Below the pieces are notes generated by a model. It searched no databases, was not told the DNA's origin, and saw nothing but the letters and a program-made list of their open reading frames with translations. Both the position numbers and the translations under genes were made by a program. This document shows positions 52,892 to 61,941 of a stretch of DNA of 64,000 nucleotides, piece by piece. The stretch is from assembly GCA_019509785.1 (NCBI GenBank), contig JAEKLQ010000029.1, forward strand, positions 1 through 64,000, given 5' to 3'. Source of the stretch: Fibrobacterota bacterium (lineage in GTDB: Bacteria > Fibrobacterota > Fibrobacteria > UBA11236). The stretch's first letter is position 1. Every line of letters starts with the position of its first letter.

Positions 52892-54606
52892 GGGCGCACC
52901 GGGGGAGGTGGTAAGATAGGAGCCAGGTTCTGATCTTTGGCGCGGCTTTCGAATTCCATGGACTCCAGCAAAATGGACGGCGCGATGGCGGATACCGGGA
53001 TCCAGCCCGATTCGGCTCCGCAATACCCGTTGAATACGGCCGGATCATCCCCCGCGGCCACAATTTGCTTTAAGGTCACCAAGGGAGTACCCACCGCATC
53101 CACCCCCCGCACCACGCGATCGGGACGCTTATCCGCGAAAATCTGCGACACGTAAAGCGGTTCCACGCGGAAGGACTGCGGAAGATCCCTTCCCGTATAG
53201 GTGAAGCCCCCGGAGATATCGTGCAGTAGCAGGCCATAGGGCTTGCCGGTGCGCTTGAGCAAGGCGCGCAGGCTATCGCGAAGGGATGCTACGGGAACCG
53301 TGCGGGAAGCCTCCAGGATGGTGTTCCCCATGCGCGCCGTGGGAGCGAGGCCCAGCGCCCCGCGGCCATGCCCGTTGGAAGCCCCTTTAGGCGATATCAC
53401 GGAGCGGCTGAACAGGAAATCCTTGAACACCCCGTCCTTCATCAGGAGGGTGGGCCGGGAGGGAACGCCTTCATCATCATAGCGGTAATATCCGTTCAAC
53501 GGGATCGTCCCCGCGAAGGCGCGGGTGGGATCGTCCTGGATGGTGACGAAGGGGGACGTGAGTTGCTGGCCGACCTTGGATACGAAGGTTTGCCCTTCGT
53601 CCACGGCTTTCTGCCGATGGCCTTCCACGCGATGGCCGAAGACCTCGTGGGTAAGCACGGCGGCGGCGATGTTTTCCAGGATGACCGGGCCGACATAGGT
53701 TTCCATCACCGGGGCGGCGCGCAGGGTATCCAGTTTCCGGATCAAGGTCTCGGCGGCGATCTTCAGGCTGTCATACGGGAAATCCAGCGGAGCCTCGCGG
53801 AAGAAGAAATCCTTCGTCAACCAGAGGATCATCCCGTCCTCGGCCTTGGTCTCCACGTAAAGCCCGATATTCCCCAAGGTCTCGGTATGCGCGAGGGAGG
53901 TCCCTTCCGAACTCACGATCAGCTTGCGCACCTGCCGATAGGTGAAATCGATGGAGGTGGAATACAAATGCGGATTATTCGCGAACAGCCGGCTGGCGCG
54001 TTGGATGCGCGCGTAAAGGGTATCCAGGGCTTTGCGCGGCGGCGGTTTCGGGGGTTCGGGCTCCACCTTGCGCACGACGGGCGCGGGCGCGAAGTCAAGG
54101 CCGGAGTCGTTCTCGGCGGGGCGCACGTCCACGTTGGCCTTGATCTTGATGTATTGATCCTTGGCGGCGCGATAGGCGAAATCGGTGGCGATCTTGAGGG
54201 CCTGTTCCGCGGGCTTGCCTTCGGGCTCGAAAGGGAGACGCTCGTTCTGATACCCTTCCCAGGCGGTGAAATCCAGGTTCTCCCGCATGGGATGGGTATT
54301 ATCGAAGCGGCCCGAGCCCACGCGGGCCTCCACGCCGAAGTAACGCGAGGTACCGCTTTTGTCCTCGATGACCCCGCCGCGATTGGCTTGGAAGCTGTGG
54401 TAGAGCGTGTCGTTGACCCGATAGGCGAGATAGTAAGGCGTGAGGGTATCGGCCTTGCGCAGGGTCTTCAGGTACTTGTCCAGATGCTCGCGGTAGAAGC
54501 GTAGTCGCGTCTCGGTCTTACCGTCGCCCGTGGCCGCCGGCACGGATGCGGCGAATGCCGAGGCCAGCATGAGCGCGATCGTAAAATGGCGGCGAAACGA
54601 CTGCAT
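52888..54606 (-). CDS. Exported TldD-like metalloprotease
   Basis: 572 residues from ATG 54606 with AAGGA. Signal MQSFRRHFTIALMLASAFAA with cleavage near 25. The zinc motif HEVFGH is at 320-325, followed by RVEGHRQ, and the late GYCGAESGWIPVSAIAP matches TldD. Classical TldD/TldE is cytoplasmic and cleaves small unfolded or RiPP-type peptides; here both subunits carry signals and would act in the periplasm. Confidence 0.87.
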   Translation of the reverse strand: MQSFRRHFTIALMLASAFAASVPAATGDGKTETRLRFYREHLDKYLKTLRKADTLTPYYLAYRVNDTLYHSFQANRGGVIEDKSGTSRYFGVEARVGSGRFDNTHPMRENLDFTAWEGYQNERLPFEPEGKPAEQALKIATDFAYRAAKDQYIKIKANVDVRPAENDSGLDFAPAPVVRKVEPEPPKPPPRKALDTLYARIQRASRLFANNPHLYSTSIDFTYRQVRKLIVSSEGTSLAHTETLGNIGLYVETKAEDGMILWLTKDFFFREAPLDFPYDSLKIAAETLIRKLDTLRAAPVMETYVGPVILENIAAAVLTHEVFGHRVEGHRQKAVDEGQTFVSKVGQQLTSPFVTIQDDPTRAFAGTIPLNGYYRYDDEGVPSRPTLLMKDGVFKDFLFSRSVISPKGASNGHGRGALGLAPTARMGNTILEASRTVPVASLRDSLRALLKRTGKPYGLLLHDISGGFTYTGRDLPQSFRVEPLYVSQIFADKRPDRVVRGVDAVGTPLVTLKQIVAAGDDPAVFNGYCGAESGWIPVSAIAPSILLESMEFESRAKDQNLAPILPPPPVRP

Positions 54607-54626
54607 GCTGTCCTTGTCTAAATCTA

Positions 54627-55787
54627 CTATTGTTGGCCCGTCTTCCCTACGGCTTGCCGGGTCGCGTGGGCCAGCATGGGATGGGATTGGACGAAGCGCG
54701 TCAGGCGGCGTCCGGGATCCTCCTCGCGCCAGGCCCGGAACCCGGGCAGATCCCGGATCGCGCCGATGGCGGCGTCGAGATCGAGTTCGCCCTGCTCCCG
54801 GCGCACGGCCGTTCCCAAGCCGGTAAGATGATCCGCCAGGTATTCCTGTTCCGTCTGGCCCGGGGTCGGTACCAGCACCGCGGCCGAGGCCCCGAGTACG
54901 GCCAATTCCATCACCGTCGTATATCCGGAACGGGCCACGAGGGCTCTTGCATTGGAGAAAACTTGCGCCAACTCCCCTCCCGGAAGATGGTCGAACACGT
55001 TGAGCTCGCCCTTGCGCATGGACGCGAGGCCCGGACCGGCTTGGCCGGAAGCGCCGGGCAAACCCCGCACCAGCACCCGCGTGCCGGAAAGGCGCGCCAA
55101 CGACGCGCGCAGGGAGGCTTCGAACAAGGATCGTTGAGGCTCGGGCCCGCTGACCACGGCGGCGATGTCGATGCTTGGGCCCTTAGGAAGGGAATCGGCC
55201 GCGGACGCGGCGAAGCGCCCCAATGGCCCGATCCATTCCCGGTTACCAGGAGGAGAAACCGGTCCCGCCAGATTCCCGGCCAAGGAACGGGGCGGCGGCC
55301 AATCCGGGATCCAGACGCGCTCGAATCGGGCCAAGGCCTTCAGGTTCAATCGGAGCAATATCCCTTCGGCAAAGCTTTTGAAGGGAAGTTTCGCGGGAAG
55401 GCGAAAAGCGATCTGATGGGTGATGAGAATGGTCGGGATTCCCGTTCCGGCCAGCCCGTAGCGACCGTCCGAGATCACGAGATCGCAGGGATGTGCCGCT
55501 AGGAGCCGGCCGAGCCGCCTTTTTTCCTCCCGCCAGCCCGCCAGGATGGCCGGGATCTGGATCACCAAGGCCGGGAGCAGCAGGGCCGCCGAGCGGGAGT
55601 AACGCACGCGATACCCCGGGAATTCATCCCAGGCGAGTTCGGGGAATTCGCCCCGCAGCAGACGCAAGGCCCCCTCCGCCGCGGCAAGGCGCACTTCATG
55701 ACCGGCTTCGCGCAAGGCGCGGACGAGGGGAATGCAGCGGCCCGCATGTCCTAAGCCCCAGTCCAAGGGGCAAACCAGGATCCTCAT
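54627..55787 (-). CDS. MurG-like GT-B glycosyltransferase
   Basis: 386 residues from ATG 55787, overlapping the mpaA-like stop (ATGA). MRILVCPLDWGLGHAGRCIP is the GT-B nucleotide-sugar start with GLGHAGR; NARALVARSGYTTVMELAVL and PTPGQTEQEYLADHL complete the donor site as in MurG/GT28 enzymes. Sugar and acceptor unknown. Confidence 0.85.
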   Translation of the reverse strand: MRILVCPLDWGLGHAGRCIPLVRALREAGHEVRLAAAEGALRLLRGEFPELAWDEFPGYRVRYSRSAALLLPALVIQIPAILAGWREEKRRLGRLLAAHPCDLVISDGRYGLAGTGIPTILITHQIAFRLPAKLPFKSFAEGILLRLNLKALARFERVWIPDWPPPRSLAGNLAGPVSPPGNREWIGPLGRFAASAADSLPKGPSIDIAAVVSGPEPQRSLFEASLRASLARLSGTRVLVRGLPGASGQAGPGLASMRKGELNVFDHLPGGELAQVFSNARALVARSGYTTVMELAVLGASAAVLVPTPGQTEQEYLADHLTGLGTAVRREQGELDLDAAIGAIRDLPGFRAWREEDPGRRLTRFVQSHPMLAHATRQAVGKTGQQ

Positions 55788-56614
55788 GCGGCCGGGCCCG
55801 AGGGAGTCCCGGCATGGATCAAGAGGGAAGCCGCTTCCAGCATGCGATGGACCGGGCCTCCCACGGCGGCCAGGTATTCTTCGGGGCGTTCCCGCCAAAG
55901 GGCGTGGACCCCTTCCAGGTGATCGTCCGGCAAGGGCTCCGGCCGCGGGTGGTAACCGGAGTGGTACGGTAGCTCCAAAGTGACCATGGCGGGCCGCACC
56001 CCGTCGGCATAGGCCAAATGATGCCCGGCCCATTGGCCCAGGGAACCCGGGCAATATCCCGCGGAAGGCCCTTCCTGGCGGTGGATGCGCAATCGGTAGG
56101 GCCGCTTTTCCTCCGCCGTCAACGCGGCCCACATGCTTTCCGCCAAAGGCGTGCTTTGCGGGCCGTCCGCGTCGATCTCCGACAAGGCCCAGTGGAGGCT
56201 GACGATTTTACGCGGCCGCCATGCCAGGATGAAGTCATGCAAGGCCCGGGACTCGGGTTCGGACAGGGCCGATGCCCCGGAAGGCTCGTCTGATCCCGGG
56301 CTCCATCGATGGGGGAAATTGCGGTTGAGATCCACCCCGCGGGCGTTGTAACGGCTCCCGAGGGCGTGACCGTCGGGATTGTGCAGGCTGAGGACGGCCA
56401 CCGGGGCCGGCAGGCCGGCACCCAGGCGGGAAATGACGAAGGACTCCAGCAAGTCGACGGTGGCGCGTTCGTCCCCGTGCGTGCCGCCGATGAGCAGGGT
56501 CCCGCGGGGATGCGCGAGCGCGTCCCGTTCATGCGCGGGGAAATTGGCGCTGAGGATCAGCTCCCGGCCTTCGAGGGAAGCGCCGACGGGAAATCGCTGG
56601 ATTTGGCTCAACAT
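55784..56614 (-). CDS. mpaA: M14-family murein peptide amidase, MpaA-like
   Basis: 276 residues. Zinc ligands His46 and Glu49 in GGTHGDERATV, and His in SLHWALSEID near 152; substrate residues NPDGHALGSRYNARGVDLNR; catalytic Glu in VTLELPYHSG. Cleaves the gamma-D-Glu-Dap bond of murein tripeptide, giving L-Ala-D-Glu. The divergent epimerase would use that product. No Shine-Dalgarno site. Confidence 0.86.
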   Translation of the reverse strand: MLSQIQRFPVGASLEGRELILSANFPAHERDALAHPRGTLLIGGTHGDERATVDLLESFVISRLGAGLPAPVAVLSLHNPDGHALGSRYNARGVDLNRNFPHRWSPGSDEPSGASALSEPESRALHDFILAWRPRKIVSLHWALSEIDADGPQSTPLAESMWAALTAEEKRPYRLRIHRQEGPSAGYCPGSLGQWAGHHLAYADGVRPAMVTLELPYHSGYHPRPEPLPDDHLEGVHALWRERPEEYLAAVGGPVHRMLEAASLLIHAGTPSGPAA

Positions 56615-56623
56615 GGCCGGTCC

Positions 56624-56651
56624 ATAATATCATAAAATCAGGATTAACCAA
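56624..56651 (-). promoter_or_regulatory. Promoter of the mpaA-like gene
   Basis: -35 TTGGTT (56651-56646), a 16-base spacer and -10 TATTAT (56629-56624) predict a start near 56617, three bases before the ATG. A divergent TATATT at 56668-56673 may serve the epimerase. Confidence 0.6.
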
Positions 56652-56692
56652 AGCAGGCGGCGGGATTTATATTCCCCGGCGGACGCGGAAAC

Positions 56693-57730
56693 ATGATACG
56701 TATCTATCCGATCGGAAAAGCCCTCCACCCGCGCCATGTCTTCCGCATCTCCCGCGCCAGCCGGGTCCAGGTCGACAACGTCTTCCTCTCCCTCACCCAA
56801 GACGACGTAACCGGATACGGCGAAGCCTCCCCGAACTCGTTCTTCCACGAAGACCCCCACGACGTGCAAATGGCCCTATTGGGCCTCTCGGATTATTTCC
56901 GGCGCCAGACCCTTACGGGCCTTGCCGACATTTCCCGCATCTGGGGGGAGTTGGAACCACGGCTTTCGCCTTCGCGGGCGTGCCTATGCGCGATCGACGT
57001 CGCGCTTTGGGATCTATGGGCCAAGCTGAGCGGCATGAGCGTTTGCGAAGCCGCGCTGGGACGACACGCGCACCCGGTAGCCACTTCCGCCACCTTGGGG
57101 ATCTGCGAACCGGAAGAATGGCCCTCCCGCATCGCCGAGTTGACGGACTTTCCCGCCATCAAGGTCAAGATGGACGCCCGCCTGGATACTTCCTTGCTGG
57201 AAGCCATCCGGACGCGCAGCCCGGCGGCCTTGCGGGTGGACGCGAACGGGGCCTGGGCGGGGATCGACATCGCCGCCGCGAGCGCCCGTCTGGCCGCCCT
57301 CGGCGTGGAATTCATCGAACAGCCGCTGCTTCCCGGGGACGACGATCGCATGGAATCCGTTCTCCGTAATTCCACCCTACCCATCCTAGCCGACGAAAGC
57401 TGCGCCCTCCCGGGGGATATCGAACGGCTGCCGGGACGGTTTTCGGGGTTCAACATCAAGCTGGTCAAATGCGGGGGCCTCACCCCGGCTTTAGGCATGG
57501 TGCGTCGCGGCCGCGAATTGGGCCTGAAGGTGATGATCGGTTGCATGCTGGAAAGCAGCCTTTTGATCGCGGCCGGTTGCGTGGCCGCGCAAGACGCCGA
57601 CTATGCCGATCTGGACGGGAGTTGGCTGTTACGGGATGATCCTTGCCGAGGGCTAACCTGGAACAAGGGCCGGATCGGGCTCCCGTCTACGCCAGGCTTG
57701 GGGGGTGCCCCGATTTGGCCGCCGGACTGA
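56693..57730 (+). CDS. L-Ala-D/L-Glu (dipeptide) epimerase
   Basis: 345 residues of the enolase superfamily. Catalytic KxK in AIKVKMD near 157-159, metal ligands in RVDANGAW, IEQPLL and LADESCA, Lys in NIKLVKCGG. It epimerises L-Ala-D-Glu to L-Ala-L-Glu. ATG 56693 follows -10 TATATT by 19 bases. It is divergent from the mpaA-like gene. Confidence 0.9.
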   Translation: MIRIYPIGKALHPRHVFRISRASRVQVDNVFLSLTQDDVTGYGEASPNSFFHEDPHDVQMALLGLSDYFRRQTLTGLADISRIWGELEPRLSPSRACLCAIDVALWDLWAKLSGMSVCEAALGRHAHPVATSATLGICEPEEWPSRIAELTDFPAIKVKMDARLDTSLLEAIRTRSPAALRVDANGAWAGIDIAAASARLAALGVEFIEQPLLPGDDDRMESVLRNSTLPILADESCALPGDIERLPGRFSGFNIKLVKCGGLTPALGMVRRGRELGLKVMIGCMLESSLLIAAGCVAAQDADYADLDGSWLLRDDPCRGLTWNKGRIGLPSTPGLGGAPIWPPD

Positions 57731-57751
57731 AGCTGTTCGCCCCATAAGCGG

Positions 57752-57780
57752 CTGATAAGCCCCGCGCCGGTGCGTATATT
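57752..57780 (+). promoter_or_regulatory. Promoter of def
   Basis: CTGATA (57752-57757), a 17-base spacer and TATATT (57775-57780). The -10 abuts ATG 57781, so the start would be near 57786, leaving ATG 57787 at the 5' end. Confidence 0.65.
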
Positions 57781-57786
57781 ATGGGA

Positions 57787-58314
57787 ATGCAGGTATTGGA
57801 ACGCGGCGATGAACGTCTTACCCTGAAGGCCGGCAAGGTGCTGGATCTGGCCGATCCGGAATTCCAGGCCTTCCTCGATAAGCTTACCCTCACCGGTTCG
57901 GATTACCAGGGCGTAGGCATCGCGGCGCCCCAGGTCGGCGTCTCCTCGCGGGTTTTCATCATGGCTCCCCGGCCCAATCCCCGCTATCCCGACGCGCCTT
58001 TGATCGAACCCTTCGCCGTCATAAATCCGGTCATCCTGGGCGCATCGGATGAGATGGAAACCGGATGGGAAGGTTGCCTGAGCGTGCCCGGATTCCGGGC
58101 CCAAGTCCCGCGGCATCTCGAGGTGGACGTGGAGTTCATCGATCGGCAAGGCGGCCTGCGCCGGGAACGGTTCTCCGGTTTCCTCGCGCGCCTCTTCCAA
58201 CACGAGTACGATCACCTGGAAGGCATCTTGTATCCGGAGCGGCTGCCTCAGGGTAACTCGTTGGTTACCTTGGAAGAGTATACCGCCCTGACAGGGATCC
58301 AGGTTCCGCGCTAA
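57787..58314 (+). CDS. def: Peptide deformylase
   Basis: 175 residues. Three family motifs: GVGIAAPQ, EGCLSVPG and QHEYDHLEG (HExxH). Removes formyl from nascent proteins. ATG 57787 is chosen because ATG 57781 immediately follows the -10 box and would be upstream of the transcript start; ATG 57781 adds two residues. Confidence 0.95.
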   Translation: MQVLERGDERLTLKAGKVLDLADPEFQAFLDKLTLTGSDYQGVGIAAPQVGVSSRVFIMAPRPNPRYPDAPLIEPFAVINPVILGASDEMETGWEGCLSVPGFRAQVPRHLEVDVEFIDRQGGLRRERFSGFLARLFQHEYDHLEGILYPERLPQGNSLVTLEEYTALTGIQVPR

Positions 58315-58371
58315 CTCGCTTGAATTTCCCGGAAGCAATCGGGCCCTGGAGAACGGCTAAAGGGGAGTAGG

Positions 58372-58498
58372 TGCTCATCCCGGTCGGCTTCGGACTTTGG
58401 CACGGCACATGGGCTCGATGCCTACCGTTGCTACTTTCGTCCTGGCGGGGTTCAGCTCTCACACATTGCGTGAGGTCCGGGCCTTCCAGGATGAGCAT
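58372..58498 (-). ncRNA. ffs: Small signal recognition particle RNA (4.5S-type)
   Basis: On the minus strand, 5' TGCTCATCC (58497-58489) pairs perfectly with 3' GGATGAGCA (58380-58372), closing a single hairpin of about 127 nt. The centre carries the conserved SRP domain IV: GAACCCCGCCAGG, apical loop, AGCAACGGTAGGC and GTGCCGT. A promoter lies 6 bases upstream. The tip is CAGG-AC-GAAA-GT-AGCA: two bases shorter than the usual helix between loop and tetraloop, and GAAA instead of GGAA. RNA would bind Ffh and FtsY. Neighbour tadA is a frequent SRP RNA context. Confidence 0.85.
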
Positions 58499-58503
58499 TG
58501 GAC

Positions 58504-58533
58504 AATATAGGTGTCTTGGGTTGCGCTTGTAAA
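58504..58533 (-). promoter_or_regulatory. Promoter of the SRP RNA
   Basis: -35 TTTACA (58533-58528), an 18-base spacer and -10 TATATT (58509-58504) predict a start at about 58498, the exact first base of the closing helix. Confidence 0.8.
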
Positions 58534-58569
58534 GGAGCGGGCGACCGTGCGCTAGGGGCCGGGCGGGGC

Positions 58570-59058
58570 TTAAGTCTCCGGCTCGATCGCCTTCGGCCGC
58601 TTGCGCAGATCCTGGAAAAAGGCGCGCACCAGGTCCAGGCACTCCTCCGCCATCACCTCGCCTTGCACCTCCACGACCCGATTGAGTGGATTGCCTTCGA
58701 GGATGGAATACGTGGAGCCCAAGGCCCCCAAGCGCTTGTCTTTCGAACCGTAGACGACGCGCGAGATGCGCCCGTTGAGGATGGCCCCGGCGCACATGGG
58801 GCAGGGTTCCAAGGTGGCGTATAAGGTACAGCCGTCCAACCGCCAGTTCTGGACGGCGCCGCTGGCCGCGCCCAGGGCCAGGATCTCCGCGTGGGCGGTG
58901 CAATCCTGGAGGCCTTCCATGCGGTTATGCCCGCGTCCGATGACCTTCCCCTCTTTCACGATCACGCAACCGATGGGCACTTCGCCCTCGTCATAGGCGG
59001 CCTGGGCCTCGCGGAGGGCTTGGCGCATGTAATGTTCGTCGTTCGCGGGGATTAGCAT
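58570..59058 (-). CDS. tadA: tRNA adenosine(34) deaminase
   Basis: 162 residues from ATG 59058. Zinc site TAHAEIL and EPCPMCAG, with catalytic Glu in HAE. Converts A34 to inosine in tRNA-Arg(ACG). The frame is open upstream but that extension is not family-like. Confidence 0.94.
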   Translation of the reverse strand: MLIPANDEHYMRQALREAQAAYDEGEVPIGCVIVKEGKVIGRGHNRMEGLQDCTAHAEILALGAASGAVQNWRLDGCTLYATLEPCPMCAGAILNGRISRVVYGSKDKRLGALGSTYSILEGNPLNRVVEVQGEVMAEECLDLVRAFFQDLRKRPKAIEPET

Positions 59059-59095
59059 AGCCGTTTCAGTTCGATAGGGTTCGGGCGGGCCCGCC

Positions 59096-60865
59096 TCAGT
59101 TGTAGAATACCAACCGGTTGCGCCCGGTTTCCTTGGCGCGGTACAAGGCCTTGTCCGCCTTCTCCAGGACTTCGTGCCCATGCCGGGAATCGATGGGATA
59201 CATGGCGCCGCCGATGCTCATGGTCACCTGGAAGCGGACCGTCCCGGATTCGAAAACCTTGGCCGCCACGCTTTCGCGGATGCGCTCGGCGGTCTCCCCC
59301 GCCCTGGCCCGGTCCGTATCGGCCAGCATGCAGACGAATTCCTCGCCGCCGTAGCGCGCCATCAGATCGGTCCCGGCCCGGATGTTCTGGGAGATGATGC
59401 GGGCGACTTCCTTCAGCACTTGATCGCCCATGGGATGGCCGTAGGTGTCGTTCACCTTCTTGAAATGGTCGATGTCCATCATCAGCACGGCCAGGTGGTG
59501 ATCGTAGCGTTGGGCCCGCAGGATTTCCCCCAGGAATCGCTCTTGGAAGGTGCGATGGTTCTCCACGCCGGTAAGGCCGTCGCGGCTGGCGAGCTGCTCC
59601 TTCTCCTGATACAGGCGGGCCCGCGAGAGGGCGAAGCCGGCCGCGCGCGCGATGGTGGAGAGCATGTTCTGCTGGTGTTCCGAGAAGCGGCGCGCGCGGG
59701 CCGACTCCACCACCAGCGCCATATCGATGCCTTGATCGGTGGGGACGGGTACCGCCAGCAGGCTTGCCATGCGCCCGTAGGCCTTTTCCTTGGGGCTGAA
59801 GCGGGGCACGTGCGGCGTAGGCGGGAACACGCGGTTGACGATCTGCTCCTTCTCGAAGACCAGGGAAACCAGCCCCTTGTCGGCGAGGGAAAATGAGAAG
59901 CCTGATAATTCCTGCTCATCGGCCCCGGCGCAGCTCGCGACGCGGGCCTCGTCGCCATTGCGCGCGACGCGTTCCACCACCAGGAAACGATCGCCCTCCA
60001 GGCATTCCGACATATAGGTCTGCACGTGGGTGACGATGTTGGCCACCGACATGTTCTCAAGGAACTTGCGTTGGTAATTGGTCAAGGCCGCCAACTGCTC
60101 CTTGTGGAAGGCATGCTCGAAACCCATATAAGCGTGATAGGCCAAGTTCCCGGCCAGATTGGCGAAGGCCTCCAGCTTCTCGATTACTTCCGGACCGAAA
60201 GCATGCTCCTTCAGGCTGTCCACGATCACGGCGCCTCGGCGCGCGCTTTTGACCAGGATGGGCACGCCGGCCAGGGAACGCACGCCTTCATCCTGCGAGT
60301 AGTAATGCAGTTGGGTCGAATCGGCGACGATGTCGCCTTCCAGCACGCGACGCACGCCGTCCTTGTTAAGCTGCCCCACCAGGCCCTGATGGCTGGCGAT
60401 GGCCGCGCCCGCCACGACGGCCTCGGAATCCGTGATCCAAACGCGCAGGTAAAGGCCATCGGCTTTGCCGGGGAAAAGCACCGCATAGGTATGGCCGCCG
60501 GGAATGGCTTGCTTGAGCAAGGCCAGCCCGTCGAACAAGGTCGCGTCGATGTTATCCTCCAGCTCGCGCAACGCGAGACGGCGGGCCTCGCGCGCCTGCG
60601 CCTCGCCGCCTACCATGGCAAGGTCGCCTTTCAGGAAGGCGCGCGTGGTATCTTGCCGACGCTCTTCCACGCCCGCTTCTTCCGTTCGTTGCTGGGGGAC
60701 CACCGTGGTTTTGCGCGTGGGGGCGGCGGATCTACGGCCTCCGGGACGCGAAGTGATCGCCAATACCAGACCGGCCACGGCGGGCAAAAAGGCTATCCGC
60801 CACTGGCCTCCCATGCAGCCGAGGCCCGCGAAGAGGCCGGCCAGGAGGAACCAAACCCCGCTCAC
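59096..60865 (-). CDS. Diguanylate cyclase with GAF domains
   Basis: 589 residues from GTG 60865, overlapping the lptG stop (GTGA). Two hydrophobic N-terminal segments (VWFLLAGLFAGLG, and IAFLPAVAGLVLAI), GAF-like domains about 90-250 and 265-420, then GGDEF about 430-585. Active site RYGGEEF near 505; inhibitory site is R-A-G-T-D, one residue longer than RxxD. Makes cyclic di-GMP. Confidence 0.92.
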   Translation of the reverse strand: MSGVWFLLAGLFAGLGCMGGQWRIAFLPAVAGLVLAITSRPGGRRSAAPTRKTTVVPQQRTEEAGVEERRQDTTRAFLKGDLAMVGGEAQAREARRLALRELEDNIDATLFDGLALLKQAIPGGHTYAVLFPGKADGLYLRVWITDSEAVVAGAAIASHQGLVGQLNKDGVRRVLEGDIVADSTQLHYYSQDEGVRSLAGVPILVKSARRGAVIVDSLKEHAFGPEVIEKLEAFANLAGNLAYHAYMGFEHAFHKEQLAALTNYQRKFLENMSVANIVTHVQTYMSECLEGDRFLVVERVARNGDEARVASCAGADEQELSGFSFSLADKGLVSLVFEKEQIVNRVFPPTPHVPRFSPKEKAYGRMASLLAVPVPTDQGIDMALVVESARARRFSEHQQNMLSTIARAAGFALSRARLYQEKEQLASRDGLTGVENHRTFQERFLGEILRAQRYDHHLAVLMMDIDHFKKVNDTYGHPMGDQVLKEVARIISQNIRAGTDLMARYGGEEFVCMLADTDRARAGETAERIRESVAAKVFESGTVRFQVTMSIGGAMYPIDSRHGHEVLEKADKALYRAKETGRNRLVFYN

Positions 60866-61941
60866 ACGCGGGCCGCCTTCCACCAGAGTATCAAGCCTAG
60901 CGGAGCGAAGAGCAGATTGCCTAACCAGGCGCCGACCATCGGGGTCAGGGTCCCATTCTCGCCCATGACCAGGCCGAGCCGGAGGGCGACGTAGTAAAGG
61001 AAGGTGATCAGGAGGGCGATGCCGAAGTTGCGGGCCAGGCCGGTCTTCAGGGTATTCACCGACATGGCCGCGCCGATCAGGGCCATGAACAGGGAAACCA
61101 GGCTGGACGAGAAGCGGAACAGCTTTTCGGTTTCCAGCACGCGCGGATTCTCGCCCGAGCGCTTGAGGATGGCGATGCGGCGATCCAGTTCTTGCAATCC
61201 CATCTCTTCAGGGTAGGAGCGGTCGTCCAATAAATCCTTGGGGGCGTCCTTGAATTCGGGGAAGGGCGTTTCCGCGAAGGCCTTGGCCGTAAGCTTACCG
61301 TCCTTGAAATCGCGGCGCATCCCGTCCTTCAGCACCCAATGATCTTTCACCCAGGCCAAGGCGCGCGCGTCGATCCGGGTCTGGATTTTCCCATGCCGTG
61401 GCTGGCGAATGACGGTGACGCCTTGCCCGCTATTCTTATGGCCCGTGTAGAAATCGAAGTACAAGACCAGCCCGTCCGAAGCGGTGTATAGGTAGTTGAA
61501 CTTCTCCAGGGGATCGCCTCCGGACTCCCCGTCCTGGGACTTAGGCTCGCTGATCTCGTACCGGCGATGATTGGCGTCCGGCAGGACCCGGTCTTCGAAC
61601 CAATACATGAATGCGCTGAGAAGGGCTCCGAAAAGGACGATGGGCCCGATGATGCGGCTGACCGGGATGCCGGCGGCGCGCAGGGCCACCAATTCCAGAT
61701 TGCGCGCCAGGTTCCCGATCGAGAAAACCGATGCGAGCAAGATGGATATCGGGGAAATGAGATAGAGGATATGCGGGAGGTAATCCAGGTAATAGCCGAG
61801 GACCTCCTTGGGGGGACGGGCCAGCCAGAGCTTGCTGTTGCCCACGAAATCGATCACCACGAAGATGACCACGATGCAAATGAGGCATAAGGCGAGCAGC
61901 CCCAGGAAGCCTCCCAGGACGTGCCGGACGTAGATCTTCAC
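60862..61941 (-). CDS. lptG: LPS export permease LptG
   Basis: 359 residues from GTG 61941, which overlaps the lptF stop (GTGA). Six membrane helices in two triplets around a periplasmic beta-jellyroll domain. Forms the LptB2FG transporter that extracts LPS. Confidence 0.9.
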   Translation of the reverse strand: MKIYVRHVLGGFLGLLALCLICIVVIFVVIDFVGNSKLWLARPPKEVLGYYLDYLPHILYLISPISILLASVFSIGNLARNLELVALRAAGIPVSRIIGPIVLFGALLSAFMYWFEDRVLPDANHRRYEISEPKSQDGESGGDPLEKFNYLYTASDGLVLYFDFYTGHKNSGQGVTVIRQPRHGKIQTRIDARALAWVKDHWVLKDGMRRDFKDGKLTAKAFAETPFPEFKDAPKDLLDDRSYPEEMGLQELDRRIAILKRSGENPRVLETEKLFRFSSSLVSLFMALIGAAMSVNTLKTGLARNFGIALLITFLYYVALRLGLVMGENGTLTPMVGAWLGNLLFAPLGLILWWKAARV

